This document shows, piece by piece, positions 7,583-15,903 of a stretch of 64,000 bases of DNA. The first letter of the stretch is position 1. Each line of letters opens with the position of its first letter. Under the pieces are notes generated by a model. It searched no databases. It had not been told where the DNA came from and saw only the letters and a program-made list of their open reading frames with translations. The translations under genes were made by a program, and so were the position numbers. The stretch comes from Prochloron sp965198675 (GTDB lineage: Bacteria; Cyanobacteriota; Cyanobacteriia; Cyanobacteriales; Prochloraceae), in the NCBI GenBank assembly GCA_965198675.1, contig OZ240666.1, positions 310,001 through 374,000 on the forward strand, written 5' to 3'.

Positions 7583-8827
7583 TTACCAAAAATTACTGCA
7601 AAGATACTCAACCAAATCTTCTGAAAGAACAAAACGTTGTCCTTGATTAAAGGTTATCTCATAAATCAATCCATAATTCTCTAGCATTCTTAACTTTTGC
7701 CTTAATAAGTCATGGTTCTCGAAGTATAGTTTAAAAATTGTATTGTTTGGATCATTATTGTAATCCCAATTTTTGCTTAGAATAACAAATTCACGAACAA
7801 AAGGAGACTCACGCAATACCTCTCTTAAACTTTCTAGAAGCTCTGGAATTTGCCTTTCAAGCTTGGGAAATATACTTGCGGAATTCTTGGAAAGTAGTAT
7901 ACTAGGTTTCACAACAGCTTCTCTTGAAACAATTATTTTAGAGAGAGTATTGTTAATCGACTGTAATTCCTTTACTATCTTCGCCGGATAATCGTTACCA
8001 AGAAGATCTGGTGGAATGCCGTCAGTGATTTTAACAGGTGACTTATATGGATCACAGTCGTTACCGGAGAGATCCGAATATTTAACTTCCATGAACATCT
8101 TGTCTCTAAGTTTATTATTTTCTTTTTCTAGTTCTAGAAGCAAAAAATCCATATCAAAGAAGAAGGGATTATTGCTGTCCACGACAGGCACTTTAAGAGG
8201 GAAAGAACGATTTTGAATATAATATTGAGGCAAGGGATTAAGCTGAATGGAGACGTTTATTGCTGGTGCGTCAGTAAGAGCTAAGACACCAAGCTGTCTT
8301 ACGCTATCATACCCAGGTTTTAGACGAAACAAATGTGTTAGACGTGGCTTCCTGACGTTTCTTTTAGCCCAGAGAGCCTCAACAATGAAATGTTTTGCTG
8401 TTACCGTGTGAGCGCCAGCACGAATGTAGTAACGACCATCCGGTGCCATGTGTGGACCGTAGAAACTCTCATGAATACGCACAACCAATACAGCTTTTCC
8501 TGCCTTTATTGTTCCTCGGCTATCTGGATCCTCCACTAGCTTTACCTCATATGATGGAGGAGGCTGGATTTCATGGATTATATTATCAACCCAGTCCCGC
8601 AAAGGCTGCCTTCCTATCTTTTTGTCAATACCTCCATCTGCATCTCCTTGCCCGTTAACACCTACAACAAAATACCCCCCGCCGGAGTTGGCGAAAGCTG
8701 ATGCAGCACAGCGTAACTTTTTCTTTAACTCTTCCGGTTTAGTCAAACTGGATTTAAACTCATAATTGTCATCTTCTGCTGTGGGCAGCTGAGTTAAATC
8801 AAACGTGTTTAGATTCATCTGAGACAT
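7583..8827 (-). CDS. AlbA_2 (Schlafen-like) domain protein
   Basis: About 414 residues from ATG at 8827. An upstream TTG at 8929 falls inside a dispersed repeat and is rejected as start. The N-terminal third is an AlbA_2/Schlafen-AlbA domain: DNYEFKSSLTKPEELKKKL, AASAFANSGGGYFVVGVNG and GRYYIRAGAHTVTA. Bacterial AlbA_2 proteins are nucleic-acid-associated and often found in transcriptional regulators or defence loci. The rest (about residues 165-414) is unassigned, ending in a predicted winged-helix-like region (LRMLENYGLIYEITFNQGQR). It stands alone between repeats. Confidence 0.75.
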   Translation of the reverse strand: MSQMNLNTFDLTQLPTAEDDNYEFKSSLTKPEELKKKLRCAASAFANSGGGYFVVGVNGQGDADGGIDKKIGRQPLRDWVDNIIHEIQPPPSYEVKLVEDPDSRGTIKAGKAVLVVRIHESFYGPHMAPDGRYYIRAGAHTVTAKHFIVEALWAKRNVRKPRLTHLFRLKPGYDSVRQLGVLALTDAPAINVSIQLNPLPQYYIQNRSFPLKVPVVDSNNPFFFDMDFLLLELEKENNKLRDKMFMEVKYSDLSGNDCDPYKSPVKITDGIPPDLLGNDYPAKIVKELQSINNTLSKIIVSREAVVKPSILLSKNSASIFPKLERQIPELLESLREVLRESPFVREFVILSKNWDYNNDPNNTIFKLYFENHDLLRQKLRMLENYGLIYEITFNQGQRFVLSEDLVEYLCSNFW

Positions 8828-8904
8828 ATGATTGGTAGTGTTGATGTTTAATGGGAGACTTCGGGAGCGCTTCCTTACCGGTTTTGCGGAGCGTCTGGTA
8901 TAAG

Positions 8905-9249
8905 CTATAGTAGGTTGGATAGAGCGCAAGCGTTACCCAACACAAATATCCTTGGCTGTTGGGTTTCGTTTCCTCAACCCAACCTACTCCGCTTCATTGT
9001 AACAGATAAAAAAATTATCAAAAATTATCCTAATTGTACCCAAACCTCCTCTCTTATCTTCCTCTGCGCCCTCTGCGCCTCTGCGGTTTATTTTTTTTGA
9101 GCTTGATATCTCCCCCTGAGGCTGTTGGGTTTCGTTTCCTCAACCCAACCTACTCCGCTTCATTGTAACAGATAAAAAAGTTCTCAAAAATTATCCTAAT
9201 TGTACCCAAACCTCCTCTCTTATCTTCCTCCGCGCCCTCTGCGCCTCTG
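8905..9249. repeat. Palindromic repeats and a 130-base direct duplication
   Basis: The spacer after chlD holds an 'aacccaacctac' palindrome (8905-8990) and then two near-identical direct copies, 8954-9084 and 9120-9249, running from 'ggctgttgggtttcgtttcc' through 'ctgcgccctctgcgcctctg'. A 35-base tract separates them. No gene is credible here. Confidence 0.8.
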
Positions 9250-9261
9250 GGTGAAACCTTC

Positions 9262-11277
9262 CTAAGAAAAAGCCCCTTTAGCCATAGCCGCGATCGCCCG
9301 ATCTGTAGCCACAGGTAAATGATAATACTTACCCCCAGCAACCTGAGCTAATTCTTTCCCAAAACCAGTAGAAACGAACTTCTTCTCCGTATCAATAACC
9401 AGAAACTGCATTCCCAAACCTCTCATTTTCTTAGCAATTTCCAACAACTCCCCCTTTAGATCCGGTTTTTCTCCTTCTGGTAATGGTTCCCCTAAAGAAC
9501 GAGCTAAAGGAATATTTCCCCTTCCATCAGTAATGGCTACAATTGCCACTTGACCAATATCCCCGGACATAGTAGCATTCACCCCTACATGTACAGCAGT
9601 AGTCAAACCATGAGCGAGAGGAGAAGGTCCACCACAGGGTAACCTTTCTAACCGCCGTCGCGCCAAAGAAATAGACCGGGTGGGGGGTATGAGCACATCC
9701 GCTTTTTCCCCCCGAAAGGGAATTAAAGCGATTTGGTCCCGATTTTCATAAGCTTCCGTCAGCAGACGCAATACTGCTCCCTTAGCAGATTCCATGCGAT
9801 TTAAAGCCATGGAACCAGAAGCATCCACCACAAAGACAATCAAAGAGCCAGCCTTCCGAGCTAACCGTTTGGAGCGCAAGTCTCCCTGTTGGACAATTAC
9901 TTTTCGCCCAGGAGTACGGAGTCGCCGAGATTTCTGATAAGGAGCAGCAGCTCTGAGGGTAGCGTCTACAGCAATGCGTCGTACCTTCCCTTTGGGTATC
10001 ATGGGTTTCACATAACGTCCCCGATCCTCTGAGAAAATAGGACTGCGACTCCCAGACTTTCCCTGTCGCTGCATCATTTGGGCAAAATAGAGCACGTTGG
10101 GGTCCAGAATCACCCCTTCTGCATCGAAGACAAACTCCTCCGGTAAGTTGGGGGATTCCTGTTCTTCATTGTTATCCTCTTCCTGCTCCTCTTCCTGGTC
10201 CTCTTCGTCCCCCTTATCCTCATTTTCAGGTTCCTGTTCCGGTGGGGGAGGAGGTGGGGGTGGTGTTTGCTCTGGTGGGGTCTCAGGGACAGTGGTGGAA
10301 CGGGGAACAATGACTAATTCTACGGCTCGACGCAAATCTTCTGCTGAAAGGCGATCGCGCCCTTCCAATGCTGCTGCTGCTTTAGCCACCCGCAAAGCAA
10401 AGAGTTCCCCTCTATGTCCCTGAACCCCACCCCGGATCGCCTCTTCTACCAGATAGTTAATTTGCTCTCGACTAATTTCCACCTCTTTGAGCCATTCCCG
10501 AGCGAGAATAATATCGGTACGGAGACTATCCGTATCTTCTCCATACTGGGCGATAAACTCCTGAGGGGTGTTACTATAGGCAAGTGCCTGCTCTACTGCT
10601 TGTACCCGTTGCTCCAAGGATAGCACTCCATCAGCGGAGAGATGAATAGCGATGCGATCCAGTAAATGCTGACGCAGGGGACCTTCCTCTGGGTTATAGG
10701 TACAGAGGAATAACGGGGTACAGGGGTGCTGGAAGCTAATTCCCTCTCGTTCGATTTGGTTCCGTCCTTCGCTTAAGATAGTCAACAAACGTTCTGCAAT
10801 TTGGTCCTCCAGGAGGTTAATTTCATCCACATACAGCACCCCTCTATGGGCTCTGGCCAGCAGTCCCGGCTGAAATACGGGCTCCCCCCGTTTCACCGAC
10901 TCTTCCACGTCTACAGAACCCAGAAGGCGGTCTTCCGTCACTCCCAGGGGAATTTGGACGAAGGGGGAGGGTATTATTTCTGTAGGTATATTATCACTAC
11001 CATTATAATTTTCTAATGTTAAGTGATCCCAGGATTTAGGGTTGAGAGAGTCACAATTGCAAAAATTCCCTTTAATCACTTCGATAGGGGGGAGAAGGGA
11101 GTGAATCGCCCTCGCCATCACAGATTTAGCCGTACCGCGACCACCGGCGATAGCTACCCCTCCCACTCCCGGATCCACTGCTGCTAACAGCAGAGCTAGT
11201 TTAATCGCCTCTTGTCCCACAACAGCAGTCAGAGGAAAAATAGAAGTTACCATAGTTGAACGAAGGTAATTATTCAT
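9262..11277 (-). CDS. chlD: Magnesium chelatase subunit D
   Basis: 671 residues. With ChlI and ChlH it inserts Mg2+ into protoporphyrin IX, the first committed step of chlorophyll synthesis. The N-terminal AAA+ domain starts FPLTAVVGQEAIKLALLLAA and has a modified Walker A (AGGRGTAKS). A proline run and an acidic linker occupy about residues 340-405. The C-terminal von Willebrand A domain has the MIDAS motif DASGS. ATG at 11277 has AGGA six bases upstream; ATG at 11253 is the alternative. The subunit D assignment rests on the linker and vWA domain, absent from ChlI. Confidence 0.96.
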   Translation of the reverse strand: MNNYLRSTMVTSIFPLTAVVGQEAIKLALLLAAVDPGVGGVAIAGGRGTAKSVMARAIHSLLPPIEVIKGNFCNCDSLNPKSWDHLTLENYNGSDNIPTEIIPSPFVQIPLGVTEDRLLGSVDVEESVKRGEPVFQPGLLARAHRGVLYVDEINLLEDQIAERLLTILSEGRNQIEREGISFQHPCTPLFLCTYNPEEGPLRQHLLDRIAIHLSADGVLSLEQRVQAVEQALAYSNTPQEFIAQYGEDTDSLRTDIILAREWLKEVEISREQINYLVEEAIRGGVQGHRGELFALRVAKAAAALEGRDRLSAEDLRRAVELVIVPRSTTVPETPPEQTPPPPPPPPEQEPENEDKGDEEDQEEEQEEDNNEEQESPNLPEEFVFDAEGVILDPNVLYFAQMMQRQGKSGSRSPIFSEDRGRYVKPMIPKGKVRRIAVDATLRAAAPYQKSRRLRTPGRKVIVQQGDLRSKRLARKAGSLIVFVVDASGSMALNRMESAKGAVLRLLTEAYENRDQIALIPFRGEKADVLIPPTRSISLARRRLERLPCGGPSPLAHGLTTAVHVGVNATMSGDIGQVAIVAITDGRGNIPLARSLGEPLPEGEKPDLKGELLEIAKKMRGLGMQFLVIDTEKKFVSTGFGKELAQVAGGKYYHLPVATDRAIAAMAKGAFS

Positions 11278-11320
11278 GATATCCTGAAGTTTATACCTTT
11301 ATCGTAATTGGATCTTGACT

Positions 11321-11890
11321 ATGTCCACGTCCCACCTATCATACGAGCCTGATCCTGAAGAGAGGCTTTTTCTGACTGACGAAGCGGGGCGATCCCTGGA
11401 GTGTTACGTCGAAAATTCTCTTGAAGTAGACAATATTACTTATCTGCTGCTCATGCCCGTGGACTCTCCTGTAATAATATTTTCTTGGGGGGATGAGAAT
11501 AAGGGGGATTTTTCTGAAGTGGTGCCCTTGGAAGGGGAGGAGGAGATAGAAGAAGTATTTGCCGACGGGAAAGCAGTGCTAGCAGAATTAAACCTGTTCC
11601 TGAAACATACTGCCTTTACACTTACCGTTGCTGGGGAAATCCCTCCCTTGGAAGAAGAGGAAATCATGGACTTGGAAGTGGGAGCAGATGATGATAACGT
11701 AGCAACAGAACAATTACAGTTTTTAGCTAGTTTCTATCACGAAGAGCAAAAATACTCTATCTTTGCTTCCATAGGGCCGTTGTTATTTTTTGCTAAGTAT
11801 AATATAATGGATAGGTTGGAACTAGTTTCCCCAGAAGATGACAATTTGCGAAAAATTCTGGAAGAATTGTTAGTCGAGAGGCTAGAATAA
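11321..11890 (+). CDS. DUF3727 (DUF1292-like) protein
   Basis: 189 residues from ATG at 11321; a TTG two codons earlier is not needed. The protein is strongly acidic. Its first half (ERLFLTDEAGRSLECYVENS...YLLLMPVDSPVIIF) resembles DUF1292; its second half (QLQFLASFYHEEQKYSIFAS...GPLLFFAKY) is DUF3727, found in cyanobacteria and chloroplasts. The gene lies 53 bases upstream of mltG on the same strand, an arrangement common in cyanobacteria, so they are probably co-transcribed. The function is unknown. Confidence 0.85.
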   Translation: MSTSHLSYEPDPEERLFLTDEAGRSLECYVENSLEVDNITYLLLMPVDSPVIIFSWGDENKGDFSEVVPLEGEEEIEEVFADGKAVLAELNLFLKHTAFTLTVAGEIPPLEEEEIMDLEVGADDDNVATEQLQFLASFYHEEQKYSIFASIGPLLFFAKYNIMDRLELVSPEDDNLRKILEELLVERLE

Positions 11891-11943
11891 ATAAAGGAAC
11901 GCCGAGCAGATGGAACAGTTAGTTATTCGTTAAGGGAGGAGCC

Positions 11944-13011
11944 ATGAAATCTGTCAAAAAAAGCTCAAAATGGTGGTATTACTTGGTATTATTGCCTGTA
12001 ATTTTAGGCATTGGTGCTTGGAAAACTTGGAATTGGGCTATTTCCCCACCCCAGAAAAGTAAACAACAGCTGGCTGAAACAGAAGAAAAGGTACAAATCA
12101 ATATTCCCTTAGGAACCCCAGCCCAACAAATTGGAAGAGATTTGGAAACAAAGGGTTTAATTCGTTCGGACTTTGCTTGGAAGTTGTGGACTAAGTGGTT
12201 AGAAGTGCAAAACAAAGAAGGAGGTTTTCAAGCAGGAACGTACCAATTTGATTACCAGGATACCTTACCAGAAATTGCCACCCAAATATGGCAGGGAAGA
12301 GTGATCCAGAGCCGTTTCACCATTCCCGAAGGTTGGTCGATTCAGCAAATGGGGAACTATTTTGCGTCTTTGGGCTTTTTTCCAGCAGAAGATTTTATAG
12401 CCGCCTCTCGAGAAATTCCCAGAGACAAGTATCCTTGGTTACCTCCAAATTTACCTCATTTGGAAGGGTTTTTGTTTCCCGACACTTATAACGTGCCTTC
12501 TCAGGTTACACCAGGGCAAATAATTGCTATGATGCTGGATCAATTCGAGAGAGTTAGCTTGCCCCTGTATCACCAAGCTAGAACTGATACGGACTTAGAC
12601 TTGCTAGAATGGGTGACATTAGCTAGTATAGTGGAAAAAGAGGCAGTAGTGGCCCAAGAACGTCATCGCATTGCCGGGGTGTTCGTCAAACGGTTAGATA
12701 AAGGGATGAAATTGCAAACAGACCCCACTGTAGAATACGGTTTAGGAATTAAACAAACTGCCGATCGCCCTTTGACTTTCGCTGAGGTAGGCAAACCTTC
12801 CCCTTATAATACTTATATTAATCCAGGGTTGCCTCCTACTCCCATTGCCAGTCCTGGTGCTGCAAGTTTGAAAGCTGCCCTTTCACCAGAGAAAACCGAT
12901 TTTCTCTTTTTCGTTGCTCGTTACGACGGTACTCACGTTTTTAGCAAAACTTTTCCTCAGCATTTAGCCGCAACGAGAAACATTCGCCGTCAATGGCAAG
13001 CAAGAAGATAG
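11944..13011 (+). CDS. mltG: Endolytic peptidoglycan transglycosylase MltG (YceG-like)
   Basis: 355 residues. One N-terminal membrane helix (about residues 11-30: WWYYLVLLPVILGIGAW) anchors the protein. A LysM-like segment follows (INIPLGTPAQQIGRDLETKG). The YceG catalytic domain has LEGFLFPDTYNVP, ASIVEKEA with the catalytic glutamate, and LQTDPTVEYGLG. MltG cuts nascent glycan strands and sets their length. A good ribosome site (aagggagga) precedes the ATG. The stop codon is followed within a few bases by the heptanucleotide array. Confidence 0.93.
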   Translation: MKSVKKSSKWWYYLVLLPVILGIGAWKTWNWAISPPQKSKQQLAETEEKVQINIPLGTPAQQIGRDLETKGLIRSDFAWKLWTKWLEVQNKEGGFQAGTYQFDYQDTLPEIATQIWQGRVIQSRFTIPEGWSIQQMGNYFASLGFFPAEDFIAASREIPRDKYPWLPPNLPHLEGFLFPDTYNVPSQVTPGQIIAMMLDQFERVSLPLYHQARTDTDLDLLEWVTLASIVEKEAVVAQERHRIAGVFVKRLDKGMKLQTDPTVEYGLGIKQTADRPLTFAEVGKPSPYNTYINPGLPPTPIASPGAASLKAALSPEKTDFLFFVARYDGTHVFSKTFPQHLAATRNIRRQWQARR

Positions 13012-13016
13012 TATAA

Positions 13017-13353
13017 CAGTTACCAGTTACCAGTTACCAGTTACCAGTTACCAGTTACCAGTTAGCAGTTAGCAGTTACCAGTTACCAGTTACCAGTTAC
13101 CAGTTACCAGTTACCAGTTACCAGTTACCAGTTACCAGTTACCAGTTAGCAGTTACCAGTTACCAGTTACCAGTTACCAGTTACCAGTTACCAGTTACCA
13201 GTTACCAGTTACCAGTTACCAGTTACCAGTTACCAGTTACCAGTTACCAGTCCTGCTCATGCCAACCGGGGCAGTCAGGCAGTTACCAGTTACCAGTTAC
13301 CAGTTACCAGTCCTGCTCATGCCAACCGGGGCAGTCAGGCAGTTACCAGTTAC
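13017..13353. repeat. Heptanucleotide tandem array (TTACCAG)n
   Basis: Around 40 copies of the 7-base unit TTACCAG, nearly perfect, with a few TTAGCAG variants near 13065 and 13147. Towards the right end the array is interrupted twice by the same 34-base insert ('tcctgctcatgccaaccggg' and following), giving a higher-order repeat of about 66 bases at 13250-13340. It begins right after the mltG stop. The same unit, reversed, forms a second array at 36894-36999. The spacing is unlike CRISPR. Confidence 0.95.
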
Positions 13354-13548
13354 CTTCCACCAATAAGTGGCTTGCCACCAAATAAGTGGTGGGGGCCTCA
13401 AACCCAAGGTTGAGCTGCTACCATGGTACGTGATTACTGGTCACTGTCATGGTACAAGGTCACTGGTAACTGAAAGGTGGGGGCCTCAAACCCAAGGTTG
13501 AGCTGCTACCATGGTACGTGATTACTGGTCACTGGTAACTGAAAGGTG
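13354..13548. repeat. Arm A of a distant inverted repeat
   Basis: Contains a stem-loop-prone tract ('aataagtggcttgccaccaa') and two copies of a unit running 'ggtgggggcctcaaacccaa' through 'catggtacgtgattactggt'. The reverse complement of the whole segment occurs at 36720-36893, also directly beside a heptamer array, about 23 kb away. Here one copy has an additional 'gtcatggtacaaggtcac' insertion. Confidence 0.9.
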
Positions 13549-13625
13549 ACGGGTGGCGCCACCCCACACCCTACACCCCCCCGTAGCTCTATAATGCTAG
13601 ATATTACAATTAAAAGGATAGACTC

Positions 13626-14021
13626 ATGGTAGCTAAGGTTCAGAAGACAGAAAAAGAGTGGCAAGAGCAACTGACACCGGAACAGTTTAAGGTCACCAGG
13701 AAGAAGGGAACGGAAAGAGCATTTACAGGGGAGTATTACAACCACAAAGGAAAAGGCACTTATAAATGTATCTGTTGTGGGAACGCGCTCTTTAGTTCCG
13801 AAACCAAGTACGACTCCGGTACGGGTTGGCCCAGTTTTTACGAACCAATAGGGGAAGATAGAGTCAAGCACGAGAAGGACGTTAGCTTTTTCATGCGTCG
13901 CACCGAGGTGTTGTGTGCTGCTTGCGATGCTCATTTGGGTCATGTTTTTGATGATGGACCAGAACCCACCGGTAAGCGCTATTGCATTAATTCTGTCTCT
14001 CTTGATTTTGAGGAAAATTAA
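13626..14021 (+). CDS. msrB: Peptide-methionine (R)-S-oxide reductase
   Basis: 131 residues, complete. It reduces the R epimer of methionine sulfoxide in oxidised proteins. Structural zinc is held by C48/C51 (KCICCGNALF) and C97/C100 (CAACDAHLGH). The catalytic cysteine is C120 in RYCINSVSL. The core SGTGWPSFYEPI is present. ATG start with 'aaaaggatag' just upstream. It is monocistronic between repeat-rich spacers. Confidence 0.96.
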   Translation: MVAKVQKTEKEWQEQLTPEQFKVTRKKGTERAFTGEYYNHKGKGTYKCICCGNALFSSETKYDSGTGWPSFYEPIGEDRVKHEKDVSFFMRRTEVLCAACDAHLGHVFDDGPEPTGKRYCINSVSLDFEEN

Positions 14022-14964
14022 GGTGTAGTGGGCATTGCCCACCAAGCCAGTAGCTCCTAGGGGCGTGATTTTAACGCATTTAGAGGATTAAACCGCAGAG
14101 ACACAGAGGACACAGAGAAAGATAAGAGAGGGTGTGGGGTGTAGGGTGGGCATTGCCCACCAAGCCAGTAGCTCGTAGGGGCAGGGGCATTGCATCTAAA
14201 TTGGGTTATCATAATCCGTCAAGATTGGGATTTGCGCTCCAACAACTCTAGTACTTTGACCATGAGAAACCGTGACCCGGCCAAAGTAACGAGCTAGTCA
14301 TTGAAGAGTTGAGTTATTCAAGCAGTGTTTATATTGATACCCTTTCTGGTTCAAAAGCAAGCTGTCTGTTTACACCTAAGTTCCGGTGTTACCCTATCAT
14401 TGTCAAGTGCAGCACTGTAGCGCTTCATTTTGAGACTCTGCTTTGAGGGTTCTCGGTTGAGTAAATGCTGAGGTTCCCGCTTTCTGGGGTCATCCAAGGC
14501 TTTGAAATCTTCAATGATTGTGCTACGCTTGTCGAGCGTCAAAGTCTTATACCAATTCGACCTGATGATGCAATTAATACATTTGAGCAAGATTAAGCAA
14601 AACCAGGATGTCAGCTTTTCTATTAAGCGCAGTGTTATAGAGAATTGGTATTATACAGGCGTTGCGCTCAAAAAGGGAATTGAGAAATCCCTCTATATGG
14701 CGATCGCCTGCCACCTAAATTGCGAGACATTTAATACAAAATAGCTGCGATTACCCTGGATAAAGGTTTAACCAGTATGCGAGATTTATTTAAAAGATTA
14801 AATTTCACAAATTTTCAAGTAAACATTTCTACTTTTTCAGGCGTTAGTCAAATTTCTGGTTTGATGATAGACTGCTACAGTACTTTTTGACAAGTTTTTT
14901 CTGGCGCTTACCCTGCTCCTTTGCGCCTTTGCGCGAAACAAAAATCCCCCGCAAAGACACACCA
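14022..14964. repeat. Long spacer with repeats and transposase-like debris
   Basis: Two copies of a 'gggcattgcccaccaagcca' unit (14029-14062, 14147-14182) flank a 'cagagacacagaggacacag' run. On the minus strand, 14351-14590 has a 79-codon frame with IIEDFKALDDPRKREPQHLL, faintly like the N-terminus of ISAs1-type transposases, probably a remnant. The tract 'cagcttttctattaagcgc' (about 14612-14655) recurs in reverse near 55263-55310. No intact gene was found. Confidence 0.55.
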
Positions 14965-15759
14965 TTAACTACTGAAACCTGGAAAATGCTTATATTTCCA
15001 ATAGAAACCCCCCACCATTAACAAAACAATCACCAAGGTACCAATCCCCAAATAACTAGGTAACCAGAAAACAGCTTCAATATTATTAATCTTTCCCGTT
15101 TCCAGTCGCCAAACGAGCTGATGTCCTCCGTTACTAACCAGAGGTGCAATATCACCATCGCTCTTCGCTCCCCAAGGGGTGTGCAATTGGAATTGCAAAT
15201 CTAAAATCTCTCCAGCACCAATAATAACATTTCCCCCATCAGATAATACTCCCAGGGGACGCAAATCCACCTGCAAACGCAATTTATTTCGCTCTAAGAA
15301 CAGCAAATTACTTTGATTTAAGGTTATATCTGACTGCAATTGTACTAAATCGGAAGAATCTAATTTAGCTAATTGGGAAGCCTTGTGCTCCCTAGGATTG
15401 AAAAATTGATTGAAAGAAGAGACTAGTTGCTTCCCATTACTAAAAGGAATAGTTACCACAACCTCTTCTGGGGAAATCTGCTTAATTTTGCCCGAGGTAA
15501 TCTGTTGCGTCCGTTGGGTAATACTAGCCAACCATGTTTCCCCGGGGCTGAAACCGCTGTTCGACTCCGAAAGGGAACCAAGAGAGGTAAGCTGTTCTCC
15601 CAAGCGAATGTGCTGTACGATCGCCCCCCCGTGCTGATGCTGAAAATTAACCCCTAAATCGTAGCGCACGCATCCAGTGAGCAATAGGAAAACCCCCAGA
15701 AACATTCCCAGACATAATCGATTAAATGAGGGTAAAAAAGCGAGCAATTTCTCCTTCAT
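14965..15759 (-). CDS. DUF3153 membrane lipoprotein
   Basis: 264 residues. The N-terminal hydrophobic stretch ends in a lipobox (LLLTGC, Cys about residue 30), and a second membrane helix lies near the C-terminus (about 236-256, GIGTLVIVLLMVGGFYW), followed by a short basic cytoplasmic tail. The extracytoplasmic part is DUF3153, common in cyanobacteria and some Gram-positives with unknown function. It could be tethered both by lipid and by the helix. It starts about 145 bases downstream of the zam stop and may share its transcript. Confidence 0.85.
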   Translation of the reverse strand: MKEKLLAFLPSFNRLCLGMFLGVFLLLTGCVRYDLGVNFQHQHGGAIVQHIRLGEQLTSLGSLSESNSGFSPGETWLASITQRTQQITSGKIKQISPEEVVVTIPFSNGKQLVSSFNQFFNPREHKASQLAKLDSSDLVQLQSDITLNQSNLLFLERNKLRLQVDLRPLGVLSDGGNVIIGAGEILDLQFQLHTPWGAKSDGDIAPLVSNGGHQLVWRLETGKINNIEAVFWLPSYLGIGTLVIVLLMVGGFYWKYKHFPGFSS

Positions 15760-15903
15760 AGTTATCCATAATAATGAGTAATAGGTGATTGGTCATTGGT
15801 GATTAGTTCCAAAGAACCAACAACCAACAACCAAAAGACTCAACAGTCTTCAGTCCTCGTCATGGTACGAGCTTACTCGTCACTGAAGAAGCTGGTAACT
15901 GTT

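Noticed and set aside
10097..10423. Plus-strand Ser/Gly-rich open frame
   Set aside because: It is the complement of the proline and acidic linker codons of chlD; low complexity and no start signals.
13017..13353. Possible CRISPR array
   Set aside because: The repeats are 7-base head-to-tail units without unique spacers; the two longer inserts are identical to each other.
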